Assembly: GCA_030596465.1 (NCBI GenBank) | Contig: JAUVJW010000033.1 | Location: forward strand, 1 to 11,029 | Reading direction: 5' to 3' | Length of the DNA: 11,029 nt | DNA from: Candidatus Fermentibacteraceae bacterium | GTDB lineage: Bacteria > Fermentibacterota > Fermentibacteria > Fermentibacterales > JCC-6 | Part shown: in pieces, positions 1-7,237 of the stretch | Layout of the letters: every line of letters begins with the position of its first letter | How positions within the stretch are numbered: the stretch's first letter is position 1 | Made by a program: the position numbers and the translations under genes | Notes under the pieces: model-generated | Databases searched by the model: none | What the model saw: the letters and a program-made list of their open reading frames with translations, nothing else | What the model was told of the DNA's origin: nothing

Positions 1-422
1 GACTTTTTTCAAAACTCAGCCAGGTTCCAGTGAAAACTCTGCACTACTACGATGAAATCGGGCTGCTTAAGCCCGCTGAAATCGATTGCTTCACCAGTTA
101 TCGCTACTACTCAATAGCACAGCTTCCACGCCTTAATCGCATTCTGGCTTTGAAAGATTTAGGACTGTCCCTGGATCAGATTGCCCACTTGTTGGCAGAG
201 GAGGTTCCTGCGGAACAACTACGAGGGATGCTCCGCTTATCCCGAACAAGGTTCTCTGTTGACAAACCATACTATTCCGTTATAGATATGAATTGTGAAG
301 AAACTCTAATGGAAGGTTTTACCCTCAATGCCTTCAAAATTTTCATTCATTTTTATTCTGACTCTGGGCGCGGGACTCGTGATCACTGCCGCCTACTTCA
401 TGAGTTATGCTTCCACCGGTAA
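1..422 (+). pseudogene. MerR-family transcriptional regulator, truncated (5' end outside window, 3' part lost)
   Basis: The reading frame is open from the left edge (first full codon at 3), so the true start lies a few codons outside the window. It reads SKLSQVPVKTLHYYDEIGLL followed by KPAEID, then YRYYSIAQLPRLNRILALKDLGLSLDQIAHLL and EQLRGMLRL. This is the MerR winged-helix DNA-binding domain of the type usually followed by a dimerisation helix and a GyrI-like effector domain. Similarity stops at about base 240-246. The residues after that, up to the stop at 420-422, do not look like the expected charged coiled-coil helix, and the last part overlaps the next gene in another frame. A strong promoter for that next gene lies at 259-286, so the break probably reflects a deletion or rearrangement. 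Such a product would keep DNA recognition but lose dimerisation and ligand sensing. A functional short protein cannot be excluded. Confidence 0.65.
259..286 (+). promoter_or_regulatory. Sigma-70-type promoter for the membrane-protein gene
   Basis: A perfect -35 hexamer TTGACA (259-264) is followed after 16 bases by TATAGA (281-286). Transcription would start near 293, about 35 bases before the ATG at 328. A GGAAGG ribosome-binding site lies at 311-316. The promoter sits inside the non-MerR-like tail of the truncated regulator frame, which supports the view that the sequence from about 247 onward belongs to the downstream gene. Confidence 0.5.
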
Positions 423-894
423 AACTGTCATTCAGGAAAGTAGACAGATGGAGTACCAGTCAATCGAACATCTGAGCGAGCATGATTCTGTTGAATACAC
501 CAGCCAGAAGTGGAAAATTGATAATCTGTATGATGCTCTGCTTAATCTCAACATCCTCCATAAGGAAGCGGCGGCATGGGGTATCGGAGTTTTCAGCATT
601 CTTCTTATTATGCTGGGAATCCTCGACTTCAGACTTTACCGACGAAGATTGTCCCGATACCAGAAAGAGATTCTTGTTACACTGGTGGAAAACCACATTG
701 ATCCTCTTCTCGGGCAAAGAGATAACAATCTCTTCACCGACAAATACGGCAACAGAAATGATGAAAAGTGGAATTTTGAGAAATCAGTATTCATTGAGAA
801 TGTATTGAGTAAGGAAAACACAGGCAGACTCATGTTCACAAAAGAAGAAATCAGCGCCATGATTGATCAGATCATCGATGGAACTCTTGAATAG
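328..894 (+). CDS. Two-helix membrane protein of unknown function
   Basis: I do not recognise a family for this 188-residue protein. A first hydrophobic segment covers residues 6-26 (FIFILTLGAGLVITAAYF) and a second covers about 82-99 (GIGVFSILLIMLGILDF). Between them is a polar loop of about 55 residues. After the second helix comes a basic stretch (RLYRRRLSRYQKE), which by the positive-inside rule puts the 88-residue C-terminal tail in the cytoplasm and the loop outside. The tail is charged and ends with TKEEISAMIDQIIDGTLE. The ATG at 328 is the first start codon after an in-frame stop at 307-309, and GGAAGG lies 11 bases upstream. It has its own promoter and no co-directional partner in the window. 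The two-helix layout resembles small sensor or chemoreceptor-like membrane proteins, but no signalling domain is visible. Confidence 0.75.
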   Translation: MPSKFSFIFILTLGAGLVITAAYFMSYASTGKTVIQESRQMEYQSIEHLSEHDSVEYTSQKWKIDNLYDALLNLNILHKEAAAWGIGVFSILLIMLGILDFRLYRRRLSRYQKEILVTLVENHIDPLLGQRDNNLFTDKYGNRNDEKWNFEKSVFIENVLSKENTGRLMFTKEEISAMIDQIIDGTLE

Positions 895-1281
895 AAGCGA
901 TCATCCAAATCAAATTACAACCGTCAACGGTTCCTGAACATGTGAAATGCTTTCATTGATGAACAATGTGCTTTACGCAATAGTAAGTCAAGATAATGAC
1001 TGAAAAAGCCCCTGGTAACAGAGTATGAAGGGCTTGAAAACCATTAGTGCAGAATACATCTTGCGTTCATATATCATCTGATTAGTGGGTATTTACGTCT
1101 AGCAATATATGTTGATACAAATACTAACATCTCGTATCTTGACCTGTAGTTGTTATGGCTATACAGTATTTTCAGATTGATAGATTGGAGTAATAAGAGG
1201 TAATCGATTTCTACTGAACAATATAAATCCATCGTAATACTGCTCTTTAGTTTATGCATTAACTGTCTGGAGGTAACTTCC
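895..1281. other. Gene-free spacer, AT-rich in its right part
   Basis: No coding region is convincing in these 387 bases. Small inverted repeats occur just after the upstream gene: AACCG-TCAA-CGGTT at 919-932, and AAGCCC (1006-1011) with GGGCTT (1030-1035). Neither is followed by a T tract, so neither is a clear terminator. The stretch from about 1040 to 1270 is visibly AT-rich. It contains one possible promoter for the secreted protein gene, TTGATA (1112-1117), 17 bases, TATCTT (1135-1140), which would leave a leader of about 135 bases. A TATAAA at 1222-1227 has no good -35 partner. Confidence 0.5.
1112..1140 (+). promoter_or_regulatory. Possible promoter for the secreted repeat protein
   Basis: TTGATA and TATCTT are separated by 17 bases. 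The match is moderate and the region is AT-rich, where such matches arise by chance. The leader to the ATG at 1282 would be long, about 135 bases. Confidence 0.25.
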
Positions 1282-3093
1282 ATGCTTCGTTCAACCACTT
1301 GGGCTCTGTTCATTCTTCTGCCTGCTCTCCTTCATGCTGACAGCGCTTCACAAACAGACTGGTCTGGAGGCCCTGATGTGGCAGGCCCCATAACGGTGTG
1401 GGATAACACATTCTTCGAAAGTGCAGGAGCCTCCTGGGCTTCCCCTGCCGGACAGATATCGATACTGCCCGGTGATTTCGAGAATATGGTAGACTCTACA
1501 TTTGCATCTCCAACTACAGTATGGGCAGACGACATAGATGGTGACGGCGACGCTGATGTTCTTAGCGGGGGTGTATCCCTCTCCTGGTGGGAAAACAGCG
1601 ACGGATCGGGAACAAGCTGGGTCGAGAACCAGATAGCGGACGTCAGCTGGGCTAAAGTCATTACGAAAGATATCGACGGTGACGGTGACACTGATGTTCT
1701 GATCTCGAAAGATGACTTCATTGCATGGTACGAGAATGTGGATGGCCAGGGCACCAGCTGGTCGGAACATGTTGTCAATACAGATCTCAACCGCCCAGTT
1801 CCACCATGCTCCGGCGACTACGATAACGACGGTGATATGGATATTATGTGCGCAAACTGGATAAGCAACGACGGAGACTTTTACTGGTGGGAAAACACTA
1901 ACGGCCAGGGAACAAGCTGGACTGAACACACAATAGCTACCACCTGCAGTGGAGGGTTTTACGGAGTTTGCTCGGATGATATTGATGGAGACGGAGACTC
2001 TGATTTCATAGGGGCGGCATGGTACAACAACAAGGTGCTCTGGATGGAGAACGCTGATGGCCTCGGAACGAACTGGATTGAACTCACCATTGACGATGAC
2101 TTCGAAAGTTCTATCCAGGTTCACGCCACTGACTTCGATGGAGACGGGGATCTGGATGTTCTGGGAGCGGGAACCGGAGCTGATGCTGTTACCTGGTGGG
2201 AAAATACAAATGGTTCAGGTTCAGAATGGTCAAAGCATGTAGTAGCTGACTACTTTTCTTATATCACTGCTCGTTCTGAAGATCTTGACCGGGATGGAGA
2301 CAGCGACATTCTTCTTACAACAGGTCTGGATGGTCAATTCATCTGGCAGGAAAACACAAATGGCCTGGGAACGATCTGGGAAGAACATGTAGTATACGAT
2401 GCTGGAATGTACAACCCGGCGTCAGACATCTATGCCGAAGATGTAAACGGCGACGGCTGGCAGGATATCCTGGGCGCTAGAAGCTATGATAACGCTGTTA
2501 CCTGGTGGAACATCCATATAAACGAGGCTCTTCTGGAGTCCAGCATCCTGGACCTGGGTAGCAATACAGGCTGGGGAAGTCTTACCTGGACTGCCAGCAT
2601 GCCTTCCGGAACCGCTGTAGCCTTCCAGGTCAGGGCTTCTGATGACTACAATCAAATGGGAGTCTGGTCGGACACGCTGAACTCACCCTGCAGTCTGGAA
2701 AATATTCTTTCCGAAAACGACTACTACTTCCAGTACCGTACTATCCTCACCACATCTGAACAGGGAACCTCTCCTGATCTACTGGATGTCTCGGTTTCCT
2801 GGGTTCCCCTGGGTATCGGCGGATCAGAAGCCCCCAGTTCGTTTGAGCTTCTGCCCTTGTGGCCTAATCCTGTATCCGGAGCTGTTTCTGTTACCATTGG
2901 AGTGCCGGAACCTGGCCCAGTGACTCTCTCGATCTTCGATGTTGCAGGCAGACGAACAGGTTCTACTGGTTCAGTCAACTACCTGTCCGGTTATTCCACA
3001 GTTCAGCTGGAACGCTTTTGTCCGGGAATCTATTTTGTCAGGATGCAGGCTGGGAAATTCGAGGCCACCAGACGCTTCGTCCAGGTGGAGTGA
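1282..3093 (+). CDS. Secreted FG-GAP/VCBS-like repeat protein with C-terminal sorting-type domain
   Basis: The 603-residue product has a signal peptide (residues 1-19, hydrophobic core WALFILLPALL, likely cut at HA/DS). Seven repeats follow, each centred on a calcium-loop motif of the DxDGDGxxD type, near residues 84, 130, 179, 233, 284, 334 and 387. Each of the first six continues with a WWEN-x2-G-x-GT-x-W-x-EH segment, and the seventh is degenerate. This is the pattern of FG-GAP/VCBS beta-propeller blades, so a seven-bladed calcium-binding propeller is likely. A beta-sandwich-like stretch fills 417-510. Residues 522-603 (LWPNP, then VTLSIFDVAGRR, then GIYFVRMQAGKFEATRRFV) match the FlgD-Ig / type IX secretion sorting-domain family. 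The product is therefore probably exported and held at or released from the cell surface. Its ligand is unknown. GGAGG at 1269-1273 supports the start. Adhesion or polymer binding is an inference. Confidence 0.85.
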   Translation: MLRSTTWALFILLPALLHADSASQTDWSGGPDVAGPITVWDNTFFESAGASWASPAGQISILPGDFENMVDSTFASPTTVWADDIDGDGDADVLSGGVSLSWWENSDGSGTSWVENQIADVSWAKVITKDIDGDGDTDVLISKDDFIAWYENVDGQGTSWSEHVVNTDLNRPVPPCSGDYDNDGDMDIMCANWISNDGDFYWWENTNGQGTSWTEHTIATTCSGGFYGVCSDDIDGDGDSDFIGAAWYNNKVLWMENADGLGTNWIELTIDDDFESSIQVHATDFDGDGDLDVLGAGTGADAVTWWENTNGSGSEWSKHVVADYFSYITARSEDLDRDGDSDILLTTGLDGQFIWQENTNGLGTIWEEHVVYDAGMYNPASDIYAEDVNGDGWQDILGARSYDNAVTWWNIHINEALLESSILDLGSNTGWGSLTWTASMPSGTAVAFQVRASDDYNQMGVWSDTLNSPCSLENILSENDYYFQYRTILTTSEQGTSPDLLDVSVSWVPLGIGGSEAPSSFELLPLWPNPVSGAVSVTIGVPEPGPVTLSIFDVAGRRTGSTGSVNYLSGYSTVQLERFCPGIYFVRMQAGKFEATRRFVQVE

Positions 3094-3131
3094 TCCACAG
3101 GCAGAAAAGAAATTCACATGCCAGTGTTCTA

Positions 3132-3151
3132 TTCCCTTGCTACGCAGGGAA
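3132..3151 (+). terminator. Weak stem-loop after the secreted protein gene
   Basis: TTCCCT (3132-3137) pairs with AGGGAA (3146-3151) across an 8-base loop, 39 bases after the stop codon. Only a short, interrupted T-rich run (CTTGTTT) follows. It may help end transcription, but it is not a strong intrinsic terminator. Confidence 0.25.
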
Positions 3152-3310
3152 GCACCTTGTTTACAGTAATGCTGCTTACTCGGACACGCTCCTGGAGGAA
3201 CTGCTCTTCTGATTATCATTGTCACCTTAATTCCTCCTGATGATTGATACTATGCGGGATAATTTGAAGTGCCTGGTGAAAAAAGAACAATTGCAAAAAA
3301 ACAAACCCTG

Positions 3311-3745
3311 TCAATTGGTCAATGCAGCAGGCAACTCTCGAATGAATTCCCTGATCTCGTCTCTTACTCTTCTGTAGTGTTCCAGGGCTTCTTCTTCAGC
3401 AGCAGTATTCCTGGCAAGTCGTGGTGGACCATCAAACCCTCTGTGAATAATTCCAGTTTTTGCAGGGAAGTAAGGGCAGGTCTCATAGGCATTGTCGCAG
3501 ACAGTAACTACATAGTCAAAGTCCTTCTCTTCCATTTCGTCAACTGTTTTACTGAAGTGACCGGATATATCAATACCTGTTTCCAGCATTGCTTTAACCG
3601 CAAAAGGATTAAGACCATGTTTCACTATTCCTGCTGAATACGACTCGAAAATATCTCCCATGAGACTTGTGCAGAGCCCCTCTGCCATCTGGCTTCTGCA
3701 TGAATTACCTGTGCAGAGAAAAAGTACCCTTATTTTGTCATTCAT
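3311..3745 (-). CDS. arsC: Arsenate reductase, thioredoxin-coupled (low-molecular-weight phosphatase fold)
   Basis: The 144-residue product has the N-terminal P-loop CTGNSCRSQMAEG (nucleophile Cys11, Arg17), SAGI near 37-40, GIDISGH near 57-63, and VTVCDNAYETCPYFP at 80-94. Cys83 and Cys90 are seven residues apart, as in the redox relay of the S. aureus pI258-type enzyme. Asp105 in GFDGPP sits where the general acid is expected, although the usual WGFDDPA is altered to RGFDGPP. The C-terminal EHYRRVRDEIREFI helix and the length fit the family. With all three cysteines present, arsenate reduction with thioredoxin is more likely than protein-tyrosine phosphatase activity. GAGGT lies seven bases before the ATG. 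The gene follows the phosphate operon on the same strand, which makes sense because arsenate enters through phosphate transporters. No arsenite exporter or ArsR is visible in the window. Confidence 0.88.
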   Translation of the reverse strand: MNDKIRVLFLCTGNSCRSQMAEGLCTSLMGDIFESYSAGIVKHGLNPFAVKAMLETGIDISGHFSKTVDEMEEKDFDYVVTVCDNAYETCPYFPAKTGIIHRGFDGPPRLARNTAAEEEALEHYRRVRDEIREFIRELPAALTN

Positions 3746-3770
3746 CTTCCAGACCTCGTAGTTTCAATTT

Positions 3771-3799
3771 CAAATAGCAACACCACTATTCTGTATCAA
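3771..3799 (-). promoter_or_regulatory. Possible promoter for arsC
   Basis: On the minus strand TTGATA (3799-3794) is followed after 17 bases by TATTTG (3776-3771). It lies between the putative phoU terminator and arsC and would give a leader of about 20 bases. The -10 match is poor (3 of 6), so this is tentative. Confidence 0.3.
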
Positions 3800-3819
3800 T
3801 CTACATGTTGCATGAGCAG

Positions 3820-3859
3820 AAAAGAACCGGCACGCCCTGTTAATCTCAGGGCGTACCGG
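3820..3859 (-). terminator. Intrinsic terminator of the porin-pst-phoU operon
   Basis: Read on the minus strand, CCGGTACGCCCTG (3859-3847) pairs with CAGGGCGTGCCGG (3839-3827) across the 7-base loop AGATTAA. The stem is 13 pairs long with a single G-T wobble and is GC-rich. TTCTTTT follows directly (3826-3820). There is no T tract on the plus side, so it acts in the direction of phoU. It would make arsC a separate transcript or a read-through product. Confidence 0.6.
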
Positions 3860-3888
3860 CGAGGAGGGATGTATGACCGGAAAACCGG

Positions 3889-3921
3889 ATGAAGCACAGG
3901 TGCTTACTAACCTGTCTTCAT
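3889..3921. repeat. Stem-loop in the phoU-arsC spacer
   Basis: ATGAAGCACAGGT (3889-3901) pairs with ACCTGTCTTCAT (3910-3921). This gives 12 pairs with one bulged C at 3895 and an 8-base loop. It is flanked by CCGG on the left and, past an AT run (3920-3929), by CCGG on the right. It has no T tract, so mRNA-end protection is a possible role. Confidence 0.5.
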
Positions 3922-3964
3922 ATATATATACCCGGCTTGTTGCTAATAGTTCCCATTTTTTGAA

Positions 3965-3997
3965 GCCGGTACACGGGGGGTGTGTCCGTGTACCGGC
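3965..3997. repeat. Perfect 12-bp stem-loop in the phoU-arsC spacer
   Basis: GCCGGTACACGG (3965-3976) and CCGTGTACCGGC (3986-3997) are exact inverted repeats around a 9-base G/T loop. Its ends (GAAGCCGGTAC and GTACCGGC) resemble those of the terminator stem at 3827-3859 (GAACCGGCAC and GTACCGGC). The two may therefore be diverged copies of one palindromic, REP-like unit. Confidence 0.55.
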
Positions 3998-3998
3998 A

Positions 3999-4032
3999 GA
4001 TCCGCCAGGGTCCGGAGGGATTATTGCGGATC
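3999..4032. repeat. Short inverted repeat directly after phoU
   Basis: GATCCGC (3999-4005) and GCGGATC (4026-4032) can pair across 20 bases, just beyond the phoU stop codon on the minus strand. The loop is long, so stability is uncertain. It completes a run of four inverted repeats in this spacer. Confidence 0.35.
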
Positions 4033-4034
4033 GG

Positions 4035-4688
4035 TTAGTTCAGATCTATCGGAATACCGGTAACCGTGAAAATTACTCTTTCGCATATGTTAACAACTCT
4101 GTCACCTACACGCTCGATATTGTGGGCTACCCAGTCCAGCATCATTGTCTGCTCAATATTGGATGGTTTTTCCATAATGAAGGTGATAAGTTCTCTGTGC
4201 ACCTGATTGTAAAGAATGTCTATCTGAAGATCTCTTGAGGGAATATTTCTGGCTGCTTTCTCATCACCTTCAGTGAAAGCCCGAATAGCGTCATCAAGCA
4301 TCTGCCCTGCAATCTCCTCCATTCTCGAAATGCTGAGGAGTGGCTTTATCAGTTTACCCGGACCGATCTTCAGGCTGATCCTGGCAATTCCTTTTGCATA
4401 GTCGCCTATCCGCTCAATTTCTGTTGATATCTGTAAGATGGAAAACAACAGTCTCAGATCTGTGGCAACAGGTTGCTGTGTTGCTATGATATTAAGACAC
4501 TGCACCTCAATCTCAAGACATCTGAGATTAACAATCTCATCAGCTTCTATAATCATTGCGGCACCCTGCATATCTCTCTTCTCAAGATATTTCACGGATG
4601 CCGCAAGGTTTTTTCTTACCTCGCCGGTAACCTGAAACAGGTTCCTTGTCACGTCTTCAAGCTCTCTGTCGAAACTCTCTCTACTCAT
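4035..4688 (-). CDS. phoU: Phosphate signalling/transport regulator PhoU
   Basis: The 217-residue product has the usual PhoU length and its two helical repeats. Each carries the metal-binding signature: ERIGDYAKGI at 92-101 and ERVGDRVVNI at 192-201. The TQQPVATDLRLL segment at 70-81, which is typical of the family, is also present. PhoU is a cytoplasmic helical-bundle protein that binds metal clusters. It links the state of the PstSCAB transporter to the PhoR-type kinase, holding down the phosphate-starvation response when phosphate is plentiful. The gene begins 12 bases after the pstB stop, with AGGAGG five bases before the ATG, so it is the last gene of the pst operon. No sensor kinase or response regulator gene is in the window. 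Confidence 0.95.
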   Translation of the reverse strand: MSRESFDRELEDVTRNLFQVTGEVRKNLAASVKYLEKRDMQGAAMIIEADEIVNLRCLEIEVQCLNIIATQQPVATDLRLLFSILQISTEIERIGDYAKGIARISLKIGPGKLIKPLLSISRMEEIAGQMLDDAIRAFTEGDEKAARNIPSRDLQIDILYNQVHRELITFIMEKPSNIEQTMMLDWVAHNIERVGDRVVNICERVIFTVTGIPIDLN

Positions 4689-4700
4689 ATTGCCCTCCTG

Positions 4701-5483
4701 TCAGCCGAACCGGCCGCTTATGTAGTCTTCGGTTCTGGAGTCCGAAGGGGTAGTAAATATCTGCTTTGTAGGGCCAAACTCGATCAGGTTACCTGCCCTG
4801 TTTTCATCGGTGAGGAGGAATGCAGTGTAGTCGCTGACTCTTCCAGCCTGCTGCATATTGTGGGTAACAATCGCGATGGTATAGTTTTTCTTCAGCTCGT
4901 TCATCAATTCCTCTATTCTCAGAGTAGCCACCGGATCAAGAGCTGAAGCAGGTTCATCCATTAAAATAACCTCCGGCTCAACAGCTATTGCTCTTGCTAT
5001 ACAGAGTCTCTGCTGCTGTCCACCGGAGAGAGACATGCCTGATTTGTGCAGGTCATCCTTTACCTCTTCCCAGAGAGCGGCTCTTTTCAGGCTCTTTTCA
5101 ACCAGAACTGCCAGGTCAGAGCGATTTCTTGTACCGTGAAGTCGGGGACCATAGGCAACATTATCGAAAATAGATTTAGGAAACGGGTTTGGTCTCTGAA
5201 AAACCATGCCCACATTTTTCCTTAGTTCCACAACATCTTCCTGCGCGACATTCCTGCCGTCAAGATACACAGTACCTGTGGTGGTTACGCCGGGAATCAG
5301 ATCATTCATCCTGTTAAAGCTTCGAAGAAGTGTACTCTTGCCGCATCCCGACGGGCCAATGAACGCGGTTATCCTGTTTGTGGGGATTTCAATGCTGATA
5401 TTGTTAAGTGCTCTGAAATTGCCGTAGAAAAGACAGTAATCCTCCGCTTTCATTCTTGTTACTTCTGTTTCCAGTTTGCTCAC
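4701..5483 (-). CDS. pstB: Phosphate ABC transporter ATP-binding protein PstB
   Basis: The 260-residue ATPase shows Walker A GPSGCGKST at 43-51, the Q-loop in VFQRPNPFP (Gln96), signature SLSGGQQQR at 151-159, Walker B VILMDEPASALDP at 172-184, and the switch His208 in VTHNM. PNPFPKSIFDNVAYGPR is characteristic of PstB. It drives phosphate import through PstC and PstA on the cytoplasmic side of the inner membrane. The likely start is a GTG that overlaps the pstA stop in a GTGA tetranucleotide, implying translational coupling. An alternative ATG lies at residue 11. No strong ribosome-binding site marks either one. Confidence 0.95.
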   Translation of the reverse strand: MSKLETEVTRMKAEDYCLFYGNFRALNNISIEIPTNRITAFIGPSGCGKSTLLRSFNRMNDLIPGVTTTGTVYLDGRNVAQEDVVELRKNVGMVFQRPNPFPKSIFDNVAYGPRLHGTRNRSDLAVLVEKSLKRAALWEEVKDDLHKSGMSLSGGQQQRLCIARAIAVEPEVILMDEPASALDPVATLRIEELMNELKKNYTIAIVTHNMQQAGRVSDYTAFLLTDENRAGNLIEFGPTKQIFTTPSDSRTEDYISGRFG

Positions 5484-6334
5484 CCCTGCTTCGCTGAAAT
5501 TCGACTGGTTATTGTGTTTATTATGAGATTCATGAGAATGATCATGCCCACCAGAACCGCAGCGGTAGACATGGCCTTGTCAAATGCCCTGGTTTCCATG
5601 GCGAGGTAATAAACATGAAGGGCCATTGTTCTTCCTCCGGACATCAGGGAGTGGGGAACTCTATAGCTGCCTCCGAGCGTAACGAAGAAAATAGCTGTCT
5701 CGCTCACTATTCTTCCCGCACTTAGAAGAACTCCTGTTGAAATACCCCGAAATGCCGCAGGCAATACGACCTTCCAGGTTGTTTCCCAACGGTTTGCACC
5801 CAAAGCCAGAGAGCCTTCTCTGTACCCGGCGGGAACTGATTTGAGAGCTTCCTCTGTCGTTCTGATGATTACCGGAATTATCAGGCAAGCGCCTGCAAGG
5901 GAAGCGGAAAGAATTGAGAATCCCATATTTAACGCAGTAACGAACAGGGCATATCCGAACAAACCGAAGATTATAGACGGAACACCAGCCAGTGTTTCTA
6001 CACCGAACCTCGCAAGAATAACCAGCTTACGGACTACCCTGCTTTCGGTGTTAGCTGAATACTCGGTCAGGTATATAGCCGCTCCCACCCCCAGAGGTGT
6101 GGCGAAGGCAAGCGTTACAACTATCATGTAAAATGTTGTTACGATAGTAGAGTAAATACCGCCTTCACCTGAAAGTCCTCCGCGAGGTGAAGTTGTAAAA
6201 AAGTCTGCGCTGATCCCGGGAAGTCCTTTCACCATGATGTAGCCAACAACAAATACCATTATCAGCACGGCAGTCGCGCCGGTTAACCAGAATATTCCGA
6301 ATGCGGTATTCTGGGCAAAGCTCCTTTTGTTCAT
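5480..6334 (-). CDS. pstA: Phosphate ABC transporter permease PstA
   Basis: The 284-residue inner-membrane protein has about six hydrophobic segments, starting with residues 12-32. The EAA coupling loop that contacts PstB is EGSLALGANRWETTWKVVLP at 173-192. PLGVGAAIYLTEY and ETLAGVPSIIFGLFGYALFV are typical PstA stretches. It forms the permease with PstC. Its ATG overlaps the pstC stop by four bases (ATGA), and its own stop overlaps the pstB start, so pstC, pstA and pstB are translated as a coupled set. Confidence 0.95.
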   Translation of the reverse strand: MNKRSFAQNTAFGIFWLTGATAVLIMVFVVGYIMVKGLPGISADFFTTSPRGGLSGEGGIYSTIVTTFYMIVVTLAFATPLGVGAAIYLTEYSANTESRVVRKLVILARFGVETLAGVPSIIFGLFGYALFVTALNMGFSILSASLAGACLIIPVIIRTTEEALKSVPAGYREGSLALGANRWETTWKVVLPAAFRGISTGVLLSAGRIVSETAIFFVTLGGSYRVPHSLMSGGRTMALHVYYLAMETRAFDKAMSTAAVLVGMIILMNLIINTITSRISAKQG

Positions 6335-7230
6335 GATCGTGCACCCTTTCTCATAAGAAATCTGGCTGAACTGTTAACCAGCATTATCAGTATGAAAAGA
6401 ATTACTCCAGTGGCAAAAAGCGCACTTTCATGAACTCCAGTCGCGTAAGAGATCTCAACGGCGATGTTCCCGGTAAGGGTTCTGGCTCGACTCAAAAATA
6501 TGCTCAGTGGATTACTTGTGACAGGGGTGGGTAGTATCACCGAGTTTCCAATAACCATGATCATGGCAATTGTTTCTCCCAGAGCTCTGCCCAGACCAAG
6601 AACAACAGCACTGATGATGCCGGGCTTTGCCGCTGGAATAATTACCCTTGAAATTGTCTCCCACTTTGTTGCGCCAAGAGCCATAGAACCCTCTTTATAT
6701 CCTCTGGGCACACTCCTGACAGCAAACTCCGAGATGTTTGCAATTGTGGGCAATACCATCACTGCCAGAACTATAGAAGCGGATAGCAGTCCATACCCTG
6801 TATTGCCGGGAGCGGGAATCATTCTTACCCATGGGACAATAACCACCATGCCGAAAAGACCGTAAACAACAGACGGAATCCCGGCCAGCAGTTCAATCGA
6901 AGGCCTGACGATCTTTGCAACCCACAGGGGAGCAATCTCAGAGAGAAAAACAGCGGTGCCAAGGGCAAGGGGAACACCAATGAATACCGCCCCCAGAGTA
7001 ACAAGGCCGCTGCCTGCTATCATTGCCAGAATACCGAACTGATTGTTTCCCGGTCTCCATGTGGTGTCAGACAGCATTTTCCCAATACCAATCTCCCGGA
7101 ACGCCGGCATAGCCTCTTTCGCAGTGAAGAGAAAGATAAGAAGCACAATCAATACCGATGCCAGAGCGGATATCATTAATACCATTTTCATGGTCTTTTC
7201 TATTCCGGTTCGCCGGATTCCGGGAGTCAT
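6331..7230 (-). CDS. pstC: Phosphate ABC transporter permease PstC
   Basis: The 299-residue inner-membrane permease has a first helix at about 16-36. It carries ELLAGIPSVVYGLFGM at 113-128, an EAA loop EGSMALGATKWETISRVIIP at 180-199, and LGRALGETIAMIMVIGN at 213-229, all typical of PstC. It pairs with PstA to form the phosphate channel. The gene begins 14 bases after the pstS stop and lacks a good separate ribosome-binding site. The only candidate G-rich run (ACGGGCAG) is buried in the hairpin that spans the pstS stop, so its translation may depend on ribosomes finishing pstS. Confidence 0.95.
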   Translation of the reverse strand: MTPGIRRTGIEKTMKMVLMISALASVLIVLLIFLFTAKEAMPAFREIGIGKMLSDTTWRPGNNQFGILAMIAGSGLVTLGAVFIGVPLALGTAVFLSEIAPLWVAKIVRPSIELLAGIPSVVYGLFGMVVIVPWVRMIPAPGNTGYGLLSASIVLAVMVLPTIANISEFAVRSVPRGYKEGSMALGATKWETISRVIIPAAKPGIISAVVLGLGRALGETIAMIMVIGNSVILPTPVTSNPLSIFLSRARTLTGNIAVEISYATGVHESALFATGVILFILIMLVNSSARFLMRKGARS

Positions 7231-7237
7231 TGTTTAT

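Noticed and set aside
1006..1035. AAGCCC...GGGCTT inverted repeat considered as a terminator for the membrane-protein gene.
   Set aside because: The loop is 18 bases, the stem is short, no T tract follows, and it lies more than 100 bases past the stop codon.
1348..2124. A long antisense frame of 258 codons within the secreted protein gene.
   Set aside because: It is a shadow caused by the repeated, codon-biased DxDGDGD coding sequence, and it has no ribosome-binding site or domain.
1320..2520. The tandem repeats in the secreted protein gene considered as a CRISPR or satellite array.
   Set aside because: The repeats are imperfect at DNA level, about 150 bases apart and in frame. They encode protein blades.
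2971..3225. A minus-strand 84-codon frame with AGGAGG seven bases before a GTG.
   Set aside because: It ends antisense to the conserved C-terminal domain of the secreted protein, and its composition is not convincing. The motif may be chance; a very short peptide gene cannot be fully excluded.
3873..4238. A plus-strand open frame starting at an ATG with a near-perfect GAGGAGG ribosome-binding site.
   Set aside because: It runs through the spacer hairpins and then antisense into phoU, and the product has no recognisable domain or protein-like pattern. The purine run next to the hairpin is probably coincidental.
6464..6865. Antisense frames within pstC, pstA and pstS.
   Set aside because: They lie opposite strongly conserved transporter genes and look like reverse-frame shadows.
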